A DNA stretch of 64,000 bases from Hoeflea_A sp965204935 (GTDB taxonomy: Bacteria > Pseudomonadota > Alphaproteobacteria > Rhizobiales > Rhizobiaceae): NCBI RefSeq assembly GCF_965204935.1, contig NZ_CBDBFO010000002.1; one strand, given 5' to 3'. Each line of letters opens with the position of its first letter. Within the stretch, counting starts at the first letter, position 1. The position numbers and the translations under genes were made by a program. Shown here piece after piece: positions 17,326 through 25,847 of this stretch. Under the pieces are notes generated by a model that saw nothing but the letters and a program-made list of their open reading frames with translations, was not told the DNA's origin and did no database searches.

Positions 17326-18921
17326 TTAGACTTGTGTATCGGGCGGAGACTTCGTTTCATTCTGCTCGGCTGTCGGCTGCGTGGACTTCTTTTCGAATTC
17401 ATCGAGAGCGTCGCGGATCACCGGCAATTCGGCGTTCTCTTTGTCATGTTCATCGAAAAAAGCGAGCAGCTGTTTCGCGGATTGTTGCCAGTTTGTGCTG
17501 TCGGGCGACAAATCTCCCATGCGCTTGCGGACGCGAATGAAGACCGATTTCGCCTCGTCGATATCGCCGCACTCCTGCAGCGCGGTGCCTAGGTTTGCAA
17601 GAATACCGGTATGTTCGCCCAGGCTTATATCATCCGATGCTTCGGCCGCGTCAGCTGCGGCACGGAAAGCGATTACGGCATCGCTGGTCCGCGATTGCCT
17701 GCGCAGGAACCGTCCATAATTTGAATGGAAACTGGCGCGTTGGGCGTCGTGAGACGATCCCAGTTGTGTAAGGATCTCTATCGCTTGCATGAAGTTCTGC
17801 TCGGCTTCATCAACGCGATCGGCATGCCCGAGGAATTCCGCGAAGTTGTGGGTTGCAGTTGCCGTGTCGGGATGCGTCTGGCCGTATTCGATCCGGCAGA
17901 AGTCACGAAGCTGCTGGAATGTTCGCAGGGCCTCGTCGCGTTCGCCCGCCAGCCAGAAATGCAGCGCCATCTTGTTGCCGCGCCTGAAATTCGGCGCCAG
18001 CTGTGCGGAACGTTGATAGTGCCATCTGGAATCGTCCCATCGCAGTTGGGCATCGGCAATTTCGCCGCGGGCATACTCGGCCCGCGCCAGACGCTCGATA
18101 ACATCGCTGGCCGAGTCGATCAGCTCTGTGAAGAGCTTGTTCGCTTCATCGAAATCGCCTTGCTGCATGCGCTGCAGCGCAAAGTCGATCTTCGCATCAC
18201 CCAAGAGGTCACGATCATTGCGAAGCATGGCTTCGAGCTCGCGTATATGCTCGACCTGTTTGGCAAATGATCGCTCGAGATTGCGCAGTTGCTCTTCAAT
18301 CTCGTTGCGTTCCTCCAGCTTGGCCGCACGTTCCGCATCGGTCAGATGGGGGATTTGCAACGTGATGTCACGCATCCGGTCCAGCAGGGACAACTCGTGC
18401 TTCTCAACGGTGAACTCTTTCTGTTCTGCCGTAACGATTTCGAGAATTTTCAGGTGGACAGCTTCCTTGACCGCATCTGCGAGTTTTTCTGGTGTGTCCC
18501 AGCTGTTACTTTGTCCTGTGTGGTGGTCGATCTCGGAGCGGAATTCTTCCTGGAGCCGTTGATTTTCTGGGCTCTCGGCTTTCAGAACATCCCTGGGAAC
18601 GGGAAAGCTGCCTGGCGCACGATGCATCAGTCTCGGTTTGTCGGCATCCACGGCCCAGTCGTATTCCAGCATTGTGTAACTGCGGTCCTGGCGGCTGTCC
18701 GGCGCTGATCCGAAGCAATGTCCGATAAGGCCGACGAAGATATCGCATTCGCGGACGTGTCGTTCACAAACGTCCAGCGCGGTGGCGTCGTGAGCCGGCC
18801 ACTCCTTCATCCATACCGGATGGACATTGACGATCGTATCCAGCGCTTCGTAGACGGCGGTGCGCCAGGGATCGAGATCCCGGGCCGTGGACGAGATGAA
18901 GACCCTGAAAAGCTTTCTCAT
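17326..18921 (-). CDS. DUF4062-coiled coil-TPR protein
   Basis: The 531-residue protein starts with a DUF4062 domain (residues 1 to about 110): FRVFISSTARDLDPWRTAV, then ERHVRECDIFVGLIGHCFG. This Rossmann-like domain resembles TIR and nucleotide-processing modules and is common in STAND/NLR-like proteins. A Glu/Arg/Leu-rich coiled coil follows (about 165-260), then TPR-like helical repeats (about 265-490) and a polar tail. No NTPase P-loop is visible, so it is a minimal sensor/effector architecture. It is convergent with maiA and has no operon partner. A role in signalling or defence is inference. Confidence 0.75.
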   Translation of the reverse strand: MRKLFRVFISSTARDLDPWRTAVYEALDTIVNVHPVWMKEWPAHDATALDVCERHVRECDIFVGLIGHCFGSAPDSRQDRSYTMLEYDWAVDADKPRLMHRAPGSFPVPRDVLKAESPENQRLQEEFRSEIDHHTGQSNSWDTPEKLADAVKEAVHLKILEIVTAEQKEFTVEKHELSLLDRMRDITLQIPHLTDAERAAKLEERNEIEEQLRNLERSFAKQVEHIRELEAMLRNDRDLLGDAKIDFALQRMQQGDFDEANKLFTELIDSASDVIERLARAEYARGEIADAQLRWDDSRWHYQRSAQLAPNFRRGNKMALHFWLAGERDEALRTFQQLRDFCRIEYGQTHPDTATATHNFAEFLGHADRVDEAEQNFMQAIEILTQLGSSHDAQRASFHSNYGRFLRRQSRTSDAVIAFRAAADAAEASDDISLGEHTGILANLGTALQECGDIDEAKSVFIRVRKRMGDLSPDSTNWQQSAKQLLAFFDEHDKENAELPVIRDALDEFEKKSTQPTAEQNETKSPPDTQV

Positions 18922-19097
18922 GGCGATTTCTTAATAGCTGTTTCCACTGCTTTCAGAATAGCCACAGAAACCGAATCGAGAAAAGCACGGTGTGATTGGT
19001 CGTACATTCGCCGGCGAATATTGAACTTCGAGCAGGCGCTACAGCTCTTTGCGTGACGTCCGTGAGCACGCATGTGACCCGATGCAAGAAAGCCGCT

Positions 19098-19856
19098 TCA
19101 TGCGCCCAGCCCGACGAGACGGCGGCCCTCCTCGGATTTCAGCGAGAAATCTTCGCCATCAAACGCCCTCGCCGCGTCGGTTGTCAGCCAGGCAACCGCG
19201 TCGCCGACCCACTCAGGCGAAATATGCGACGACCAGTTGATCCTGCTGACGGGATTGACGCCTGAATCCCTGATTTTCACCTGCATATCCGTTGCCACCG
19301 TTCCGGGTGAGAGCCCGACAACACGGATTCCCTGTTCCGCCCATTCCTTGTGCGCACACCGGGTGAGCGAGAGGACGGCGGCCTTGCTGGCGCAATAGTG
19401 GCTCCAGCCCTCCAGCGCACTTGTGGCGGCACCCGATGAGATATTGACGATCAGACCGCCGCCATGGCGCCGCATGACGGGATGGACCGCATGGAGACAA
19501 TGATAGACACCCTTCAGGTTGGTTTCGATCACCCCGCCCCAGGCATCGGGGTCGGAATGCTCAAGGCGCGCGATCGGATCGATGACACCCGCATTGTTGA
19601 CAAGGATATCGATACGGCCGAACCGCTCTTCCGCCATTCGCATCGCAGCCGTGACACTCTCGTAGCTGGCGACATCGCACGCCAACGGCAGCGCATTGTC
19701 GCCGATTTCGCCGGCAATGCGCCGGACATCATCCTCGGAACGGGCGGCCAGCACGACATTGGCGCCATGCCCGGCAAGCTTGCGTGCCACGGCCTCTCCG
19801 ATGCCCCGGCTCGCGCCGGTGATGAAAGCGGTCTTTTTTGTCAGGTCGATTGTCAT
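19098..19856 (-). CDS. SDR-family NAD(P)-dependent oxidoreductase
   Basis: The 252-residue classical short-chain dehydrogenase has TGASRGIG (about residues 14-21), NNAG, the catalytic Ser in NISSGAA and HYCASKAAV (Tyr-x3-Lys), then the SPGTVATDM segment. The substrate cannot be read from sequence. It is divergent from a LysR gene at 19993, a common regulator/target arrangement. The 18922-19097 gap before it holds a 14-bp palindrome (19006-19019) and no gene. Confidence 0.9.
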   Translation of the reverse strand: MTIDLTKKTAFITGASRGIGEAVARKLAGHGANVVLAARSEDDVRRIAGEIGDNALPLACDVASYESVTAAMRMAEERFGRIDILVNNAGVIDPIARLEHSDPDAWGGVIETNLKGVYHCLHAVHPVMRRHGGGLIVNISSGAATSALEGWSHYCASKAAVLSLTRCAHKEWAEQGIRVVGLSPGTVATDMQVKIRDSGVNPVSRINWSSHISPEWVGDAVAWLTTDAARAFDGEDFSLKSEEGRRLVGLGA

Positions 19857-19992
19857 GGCGGCGGATATCCCTTCGGCTTTTCTAGGTCCATAAGTATGAT
19901 CCTGCCTGTAACGGCGGGCGGATCCAATTTATTGATGCATGTTTTGTCGGTAAGATAGACTTCTGACATTCTGTCATGCAAATATTGCACCA

Positions 19993-20883
19993 ATGAACAC
20001 GCATGATCTGGAAACGTTCCTGGATGTGGCGCGGCATGGTTCGTTCGCGGCGGTGGCGCGACTGCGCAATGTCGACCCATCCTCGATCTCCCGGCAGATC
20101 GCCGCCCTCGAAACGGCACTTGGTTATCGCCTGTTTGATCGCACGACCCGCAGGCTGGCAATGACCGAGGCGGGCAGGATTACATTTGATCGGATTCAGA
20201 ACCCGCTCGAGGAAATCGCGCAAGTGCGCGCCGCGGCGGGCGATGCTGTGGGAAATCCGACCGGTCTAATACGCGTAACCGCCTCCGTCGCCTTTGGAGA
20301 AAGATGGCTGGTTCCGCGGCTCGCCGCCTTCCGGAAATCCTACCCGGACATCGACCTCGATCTGTCCCTGACCGACAGGCAGCTTGACCTTGTGGCAGAC
20401 AATATCGACGTGGCTATCCGCCTGGGCAACCGGGTCGAAGGCGGCTTTATCGTCTCCAGATTGATGCCGACGCGATACCATGTCGTTGCATCCCCAAAAT
20501 ACATCGCCGCAAACCCGCGGTGCGCTGCTCCCGAGGATCTTGCCCACCACGACACCGTCGTTTTTCCATTGCCGGGCTACCGATCGAGCTGGCGGTTCAG
20601 AAAACCGCCCGACGCCACCCGTGAAATCGCGATTAATGGCACGCTGACGATCTCCAACGCCCTTGCCGTCCGGCGCGCCGCCCTGGAAGGGCTGGGTGTG
20701 GCCTTGCTGAGCGACTGGACAGTCGGGGATGATCTCGAAGCTGGCACACTCGTCGACCTTTTCCCGGACTACGAGGCAAGCGCATCTGATTTCGACACCG
20801 CCGCCTGGATCCTCTATCCGTCCCGCGCTTATGTTCCGGCGAAGACCCGGGTGTTTATCGACTACCTGAGATCAGCCCTTTGA
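19993..20883 (+). CDS. LysR-family transcriptional regulator
   Basis: The 296-residue protein has an N-terminal helix-turn-helix (FAAVARLRNVDPSSISRQI, residues about 18-36) and a substrate-binding-like domain that starts around residue 90 (GLIRVTASVAFGERWL). This N-terminal style is the CrgA/AaeR-like LysR subgroup. It is divergent from the SDR gene and is its probable regulator. Confidence 0.92.
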   Translation: MNTHDLETFLDVARHGSFAAVARLRNVDPSSISRQIAALETALGYRLFDRTTRRLAMTEAGRITFDRIQNPLEEIAQVRAAAGDAVGNPTGLIRVTASVAFGERWLVPRLAAFRKSYPDIDLDLSLTDRQLDLVADNIDVAIRLGNRVEGGFIVSRLMPTRYHVVASPKYIAANPRCAAPEDLAHHDTVVFPLPGYRSSWRFRKPPDATREIAINGTLTISNALAVRRAALEGLGVALLSDWTVGDDLEAGTLVDLFPDYEASASDFDTAAWILYPSRAYVPAKTRVFIDYLRSAL

Positions 20884-20948
20884 CCCTCCAGGCCAGGATG
20901 GATTCAGGGGTTCCTGCTGATACGTGGCGACCGTAAATGTAGTTTGCC

Positions 20949-21530
20949 CTAATCCACCGGCAGGTACCGATCCAGGAGAGCGTCAACCAGACCTTCCTGT
21001 AACCGGTAGCCCACTGCCTCATCGACACGCAGGATGTCCTTCAGGATAATCAATTGCTCAAATCCCGAAGTCATGGACAAACGATGGGTCAGGTCTTTGA
21101 AATCGGCAGGCGCCATCGATGATTGGACCGGCTTGAGAGCTTCGCCAAAGGCAGCCACTCTCCTGCCGCCGCGCAAATTGACGGACCCGTCCTCAAGCGA
21201 GGCTTTCAGGGATTCTGCCAGAAACTGTCGAAAATACGCTTCATGGATCCATGAGAATTTCAGATAGTAGCGCGCAATCACGTGGACCCGGTCCCGGACA
21301 CGCTCAACGCCCTCCAGCAACAGCGAAGTGGGTGTGACTTCAATGTCCAGCGTTGCATCCAAGGCCAGCAGGCCGGGGTTCGAGAAATACCGATACACGG
21401 TCGCACGGCTCGTCCGCGCGCGTTCAGCGACCTTCGCGAGCGTGACTTCATCGCCTTCAGACATGAGTTCACGTGCTGCCGAAAGCAATGCTTCGCGCGT
21501 TCGGTTCTTCTGATTTGTGCGTGGCGCCAC
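20949..21530 (-). CDS. TetR-family transcriptional regulator
   Basis: The 193-residue protein has a TetR helix-turn-helix at residues about 10-57, including TREALLSAARELM and RTSRATVYRYFSN, and a helical ligand-binding half. It is divergent from a cupin gene. The gap holds a 37-bp dyad that contains the likely operator and overlaps where the cupin promoter should be. Autoregulation and cupin control are therefore likely. Confidence 0.9.
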   Translation of the reverse strand: MAPRTNQKNRTREALLSAARELMSEGDEVTLAKVAERARTSRATVYRYFSNPGLLALDATLDIEVTPTSLLLEGVERVRDRVHVIARYYLKFSWIHEAYFRQFLAESLKASLEDGSVNLRGGRRVAAFGEALKPVQSSMAPADFKDLTHRLSMTSGFEQLIILKDILRVDEAVGYRLQEGLVDALLDRYLPVD

Positions 21531-21543
21531 GTTCTGAGCCTTA

Positions 21544-21580
21544 ATGATACACTTGTCTTATAAAAAGATATGTGTATCAT
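21544..21580. promoter_or_regulatory. 37-bp dyad between TetR and cupin genes
   Basis: ATGATACAC (21544-21552) and its exact complement GTGTATCAT (21572-21580) flank a partly symmetric centre (GTCTT versus AAGAT). The symmetry, length and location 14 bp from the TetR start are those of a TetR operator bound by one or two dimers. Confidence 0.65.
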
Positions 21581-21616
21581 AAACTCAAATCGCTCCAAGT
21601 AAAGGGAATTACAAAA

Positions 21617-22090
21617 ATGTCAAAGTCTCGCCCGCGAACGTACCACCTTCTTGGAAATCTGCTGACCTTTCACGCCTTCCCGGCCGAGACGGGGGATCGT
21701 TACACGATCGTTGAGATCAAGGCGGCACCGGGCGCCGGAGCGCCACCCAACCATCACGCCGGAGAGGATGAAAGTTTCTTTGTACTTGAGGGCGACTTCG
21801 AGTTCTTTATCGACGGAGAGATCACCAGCGCACGAAGCGGCGACTTCGTGAAGGTCCCCGAGGGGGCGGTTCATGCCTTCACCTGCACGGGAGAAACACC
21901 CGGGCGGTTGTTGTGCATCAACGCCCCGGGAGCTATGCACGATACGTTCTTCACCGAGGCCGGCGAAGCCATGCCCGATGGGACGACGCAGGTTCCGGCA
22001 CCGGACGGGCCACCTGACATTCCGGCAATCATGGCGGTGGCCGAAAAAGTCGGAATGACGATCCTAACGCCGGCCGATGAGCGGGCTTAG
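21617..22090 (+). CDS. Cupin-domain protein
   Basis: The 157-residue protein has a single conserved cupin barrel. Motif 1 is PPNHHAGEDESFFVLEGDFE (two His and Glu as metal ligands) and motif 2 contains PEGAVHAFTC with the last His. Such small cupins act as dioxygenases, isomerases or ligand-binding proteins. The ATG at 21617 follows an AAAGGGA ribosome site. An upstream in-frame GTG lies inside the operator and is unlikely. Regulation by the divergent TetR protein is probable. Confidence 0.88.
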   Translation: MSKSRPRTYHLLGNLLTFHAFPAETGDRYTIVEIKAAPGAGAPPNHHAGEDESFFVLEGDFEFFIDGEITSARSGDFVKVPEGAVHAFTCTGETPGRLLCINAPGAMHDTFFTEAGEAMPDGTTQVPAPDGPPDIPAIMAVAEKVGMTILTPADERA

Positions 22091-22205
22091 GCCCCGCCCG
22101 GACCCCCTATCCGTCCTGCCGCTGTCTCCGGAATGTATTCGGAAGAAGTAACGGTGTTTCCCGTTTGCTTTGGATCAGCCGTTCAAGATAGATCGGGTAT
22201 CCAAA

Positions 22206-22697
22206 TCACCAACCGAGCGTTCCCGGACCCCCTTTGAAGGGTCCGACGATGCGCGACGTTATCCAGCCGCCGTAAAAATCACCCTCCTGGGCCTGGACAC
22301 GCTCATCACCAACCCAGCAGCCATCGACCCGAGAGGCATAGAACGCCAGGTAATCCTTGATCGCTGCAAATGCCGCCGTGGGTTCCGGGTAACTCCAGGC
22401 GGCCCTTTCCGAATAGCCGTCACCGACGGCCAGCGACCAGTACCGCGCCTCTCCCTTGAACTCGCAAAACGACCGTCCCGTCGCCTCGATGAGCAGATCA
22501 CGCCGTGTATCTTCCAGTGGGATGTAGTAGACCGGAGGATGACTGGTCTCCAGAACGCGGAACCCTCGGGTCGTAAAGGCCACCGTCTCACCGGCGAAAT
22601 CCACGCGCAGCGCACGGCGTTCGCCTTCCAGTCTTGGCGGCCTCGGGTAATCCCACACGGACTCCTGTCCGGGGCCGGGTTCAAGCCGATTGATCAT
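22206..22697 (-). CDS. DUF427 domain-containing protein
   Basis: The 163-residue protein has the DUF427 pattern: VWDYPRPPRLE, RRALRVDFAGETVAFT, a SHPPVYYIPLEDT loop, then FCEFKGEARYWSL and AAWSYPEP. The family is a small beta-rich fold without established activity. Its ATG overlaps the stop of a DUF2256 gene (ATGA), so it is the last gene of a four-gene operon of small uncharacterised proteins. Confidence 0.88.
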   Translation of the reverse strand: MINRLEPGPGQESVWDYPRPPRLEGERRALRVDFAGETVAFTTRGFRVLETSHPPVYYIPLEDTRRDLLIEATGRSFCEFKGEARYWSLAVGDGYSERAAWSYPEPTAAFAAIKDYLAFYASRVDGCWVGDERVQAQEGDFYGGWITSRIVGPFKGGPGTLGW

Positions 22698-22849
22698 GGC
22701 GACTTCCTTTTGCCTTGATTGCGGAGACCGCGGCAGCGCCGCGAACAGTATTTCACGTCATCCCAGCTCGCTGCCCATTTGCGGCGCCAGGTAAATGGAC
22801 GCTGGCAGACCGGACAGATCTTGCGACGCGGTTCAAAGTTGCGATGCAC
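22694..22849 (-). CDS. DUF2256 zinc-ribbon-like protein
   Basis: This 51-residue protein is too short for most gene finders. It starts at GTG 22849 behind a GGCGGAG ribosome site and contains CPVCQRPFTWRRKW and later YCSRRCR, a Cys4 arrangement typical of DUF2256. The basic, Trp-rich sequence suggests a zinc-binding, possibly nucleic-acid-binding protein. It overlaps the DUF427 start by 4 bp and lies 21 bp after the DUF3429 stop. From memory, DUF2256 often accompanies photolyase/cryptochrome genes, but none is here. Confidence 0.85.
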   Translation of the reverse strand: MHRNFEPRRKICPVCQRPFTWRRKWAASWDDVKYCSRRCRGLRNQGKRKSP

Positions 22850-22870
22850 CAGAAATACTCCGCCATGAAC

Positions 22871-23332
22871 TTATACGGCAGCGCCAATGATCAGCGTCAC
22901 GATCGCGATCACAGTCAAAGGCCAGCGCAGTTTCGGATACCAGTCAGGCGCGCGCCGGTTTCGTGTTGTCATCAGATCAACAGCCAACACCGACGCGAAG
23001 GCGACTGCCAGTATTACCAGCGCATACCCGGCCGGAACCAGCAGTGCGAACCAGCCCAAAAGCGCCGGCACGACACTCAAGGCGAGATCCGATGCTGAAG
23101 GTCCGGATCCATCCGGCCCACCCTCTGTCCGGATCGCCATTCCCCACTGGATGCCGCCAAGAAAGGAGAGAATGACGGCACCGTAGAAAACCAGCCATTG
23201 CGAGGCGCTGTCTGACCACTGAGGCGGTGCCAATACTGATGCCAGTGCACATGCTGCAAAGGGTATAAGGCCGAGTCCGCCAAGCCACTTTGCCGCCCAT
23301 GGCACACTGTTCCGGTCTGCATGACCATGCAT
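22871..23332 (-). CDS. DUF3429 membrane protein
   Basis: The 153-residue protein has four to five hydrophobic segments and the DUF3429 hallmark YGAVILSFLGGIQWG. The family is an inner-membrane protein of unknown role, sometimes linked to photo-oxidative or envelope stress gene sets. It sits between DUF4174 and DUF2256 genes on the same strand with short gaps. Confidence 0.85.
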   Translation of the reverse strand: MHGHADRNSVPWAAKWLGGLGLIPFAACALASVLAPPQWSDSASQWLVFYGAVILSFLGGIQWGMAIRTEGGPDGSGPSASDLALSVVPALLGWFALLVPAGYALVILAVAFASVLAVDLMTTRNRRAPDWYPKLRWPLTVIAIVTLIIGAAV

Positions 23333-23392
23333 GATCAGTTTCCACCCTCTGCGCCACGGTCGAAGAGGCCGTGCATCCGTTGTTCGGGTCTC

Positions 23393-23851
23393 TTACGAAG
23401 CATCGTCGCGCATCATTTCACGCCGTCGCATCGGCATGCCGTCAATCAGAGAAAACACGTCCTTGGCCTGCACCGGATCAGGGGAACGCAGCTTGACGCC
23501 GGTGTCCTTACCGAGGAGAACAACGGCGAATCCGTCGTCGGCAATGCCGAGGCGCTCCTTCAACTGGCGACCGTCGATATTCCTGTCGGGGCCCACAATG
23601 ATTGATGCACGTGTCGCCACGATCTCGATCAGTGTCATGTCACGGTCGTGCATTTCTGATCGGACGTCTTTCAGTCGCGATCGCTGTGTGGCCAATTTCG
23701 CATTGTGTTCGTCCGGGGCGAAGATGATCAATGGACGATGCGTCCAGGCCCAGCTTCTGACGGAATCTGCCATGGCGGCTCCATTGGTTGAAAACCAGCC
23801 GCTGATGGCGATTGCGCAGGCCGCAAGCCTTGCAGTCATCATCGTTCCCAT
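23393..23851 (-). CDS. DUF4174 exported protein
   Basis: The 152-residue product has an N-terminal signal-like hydrophobic stretch, then the thioredoxin-like DUF4174 pattern: RPLIIFAPDEHN, QLKERLGI, GFAVVLLGKDTGVKLRS. The family resembles peroxiredoxin-like folds without the catalytic Cys. It is 60 bp upstream of DUF3429 and is the probable first gene of the operon. Confidence 0.8.
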   Translation of the reverse strand: MGTMMTARLAACAIAISGWFSTNGAAMADSVRSWAWTHRPLIIFAPDEHNAKLATQRSRLKDVRSEMHDRDMTLIEIVATRASIIVGPDRNIDGRQLKERLGIADDGFAVVLLGKDTGVKLRSPDPVQAKDVFSLIDGMPMRRREMMRDDAS

Positions 23852-24211
23852 GGGTTTTCCTTTCGGTCGGCGCCCCGTCGGCTGATCTGCTCATTCATTG
23901 ATACGCGGCAAAGCGTGGATTGGATCCATCGCAATTCGGCCAATTGATTTGCCGGCATGTTGTCGATCAGCCAGCATCCGGCCTCGGCCAGGCCGCACGA
24001 CCCGCTACACGTTGCAGGAAACCGTTTCGGTTGTGTTGCCACGGCAGCTCAACGGACAAAGCTGCACCAAACAGGAACCGGGCTGCGTCGCCCTCGTCGT
24101 TGAACCCGAAGCCAGCACGTGACCCGGGCATCTCAATAAAATATAGCAACTGGTTGCGCGTTGATTGCAACGCGCCAAACCCGCCACTCAGTCCAGAAAT
24201 GGAAGTGTCAA
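23852..24211. other. Intergenic region without a supported gene
   Basis: These 360 bp separate the divergent DUF4174 and ThuA-like genes. Short open frames exist on both strands, including one of 67 codons on the minus strand, but none has a clear ribosome site with a recognisable protein. It probably holds two divergent promoters. Confidence 0.4.
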
Positions 24212-24895
24212 ATGTCCGGTCCGATCCGCGCCCTTGTATGGAACGAAGGTATTGAAGAAAAGCAAAAACCGGAGGTACTCGAACACTATCCGGACGGCAT
24301 TCACCAGGCGATTGCGGATGCGATTGAACTGGTTCCCAACATTCAGGTCAGGACCGCCACCATGGATGAGCCAGAGACCGGACTAAGCGATGCGGTGCTG
24401 TCCGAAACGGATGTGTTGGTTTGGTGGAGCCACAATGCCTACGACCAGGTTCCCGCAGACGCAACGCAGAGGGTGAAACGGCGCATACTGGATGGGATGG
24501 GTCTCGTTGCTCTGCACTCGGCCATGTTGTCAAACGTATTCAAGCAACTGTTGGGCAGTTCATGCAGTGCGCCCTGGCGGAACGTTGGGGAACGAGAGCT
24601 GATCTGGACCGTCGATCCAGGTCACCCGATCGCTGAAGGAATAGAGCCGCCGATAGAGCTCCAGTGCGAAGAGATGTACGGTGAGCCTTTCGACGTGCCG
24701 CCGCCCGATGAACTCGTCTTCCTTAGCTGGTTCGAGGGAGGAGAGGTCTTTCGCTCGGGAATGTGTTACCGAAGAGGAAAAGGGCGAATTTTCTATTTCC
24801 GCCCGGGTCACGAAACATACCCGACATTTTTGCACCCCAAGGTTCAGCGGGTGATTCAAAATGCGACGCTGTGGGCAGCTCATTCGCAAGACTGA
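24212..24895 (+). CDS. ThuA-domain protein
   Basis: The 227-residue protein has the ThuA (class I glutamine amidotransferase-like) fold: ALVWNEGIEE at the start, VLVWWSHNAYD, GLVALHSAM, then GRIFYFRPGHETYPTF. ThuA proteins take part in sugar (trehalose, glucoside) metabolism in rhizobia, but the chemistry is poorly defined. The usual amidotransferase Cys is replaced at the elbow (ALHSA). The start at 24212 is chosen over 24161 for its better N-terminus. It stands alone. Confidence 0.85.
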   Translation: MSGPIRALVWNEGIEEKQKPEVLEHYPDGIHQAIADAIELVPNIQVRTATMDEPETGLSDAVLSETDVLVWWSHNAYDQVPADATQRVKRRILDGMGLVALHSAMLSNVFKQLLGSSCSAPWRNVGERELIWTVDPGHPIAEGIEPPIELQCEEMYGEPFDVPPPDELVFLSWFEGGEVFRSGMCYRRGKGRIFYFRPGHETYPTFLHPKVQRVIQNATLWAAHSQD

Positions 24896-24953
24896 ACGGC
24901 GCCGCTCCTCCATTTACACGTCCACCTGACGTTTCGGGCTCTGGCACAAGCAG

Positions 24954-25781
24954 TCAGGGCCGAAACAAGTACAGGCGATCGATTACGCGGCGTATTTCCG
25001 GTAGATGGCGGTCATCGTCATGAGCGACAAGCCATGCATCATGCGACAGCTCCACGATAGGGTCTGAGCGCCTTTCCAGTTTGCTTTCTTTGTCACCCAG
25101 GAATGTCGGGAGCACGAGCTGGCCGGCTCCTGCGAGCGCAAGATCGAGGGCCAGCCGGGGATGACTCACCTCGGTACAGGAGTTTTTGCCGGCACGTGCT
25201 TTTGCCCAACGAGACGAAGGCGTGTCCACGCTGTGCACAATCCAGGCCCGGGCTGCGCCCTCCAGCCCATACACCGCAAAATCGTTGCGTCCCAACCTGC
25301 GGCCAGCAAGGCCGGGCTCCGTCGGGCGCTTGTTGCGAATGGCGACCGATACTTCCCGCCGCGTGATACTCAGAACGTCCTCCGACGAAACGAAGCGCAA
25401 CCTGACATCCGGTGGGTCACCTGCAATGTCGCGCCAACGCCGCGCCAGTGCCAACGACGTCCAGGTTCCCGCCGAGATCGTGACAAGCGGCTGGCCTCCT
25501 GTCTCGGGAATTGCGGCGGCCCGATCGATGCGATCAGCGACATCCTCAATCTCTCGCTTCAACGCGATACCGGCATCGGTCAGGTCATAGCCATGGGTCC
25601 GGCGCACAAAGAGTTCGCGGCCAAGCGCACGTTCCAGGGCACGCATTCGTCGTCCCAGTGTCGGAGCACTCGAAGCGACATCCTTTGCGGCAGCCGCCAG
25701 TCCGCCGGCACGTGCAACGGCCAGAAAGGCAGCCAGATCGTCCCAACGGAGACGTCCTGATTTGACAGATTCTTCGCTCAC
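24954..25781 (-). CDS. LysR-family transcriptional regulator
   Basis: The 275-residue protein has a LysR helix-turn-helix (LAAAAKDVASSAPTLGRRMRAL, residues about 27-48) and a somewhat short effector domain. It is divergent from an MFS transporter across 66 bp that contain an 18-bp dyad. It probably regulates that transporter. Confidence 0.9.
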   Translation of the reverse strand: MSEESVKSGRLRWDDLAAFLAVARAGGLAAAAKDVASSAPTLGRRMRALERALGRELFVRRTHGYDLTDAGIALKREIEDVADRIDRAAAIPETGGQPLVTISAGTWTSLALARRWRDIAGDPPDVRLRFVSSEDVLSITRREVSVAIRNKRPTEPGLAGRRLGRNDFAVYGLEGAARAWIVHSVDTPSSRWAKARAGKNSCTEVSHPRLALDLALAGAGQLVLPTFLGDKESKLERRSDPIVELSHDAWLVAHDDDRHLPEIRRVIDRLYLFRP

Positions 25782-25783
25782 AA

Positions 25784-25801
25784 TTGAAATGATATTTTCA
25801 A
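25784..25801. promoter_or_regulatory. 18-bp dyad between LysR and MFS genes
   Basis: TTGAAA and TTTCAA arms enclose TGATAT. The dyad overlaps the start region of the LysR gene and lies 47 bp upstream of the MFS gene, a typical LysR autoregulatory position. Confidence 0.5.
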
Positions 25802-25847
25802 ATCATGTTGTTTCGCAACTGAAAGCCGCTGTCTACCTTGCGGATAA

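Noticed and set aside
19006..19019. 14-bp palindrome ATTCGCCGGCGAAT
   Set aside because: Perfect, but short and GC-rich, with no clear promoter or regulator nearby, so chance is likely.
23839..24042. 67-codon minus-strand frame before DUF4174
   Set aside because: It has only a GTG-type start without a proper ribosome site and no recognisable family. Left as intergenic.
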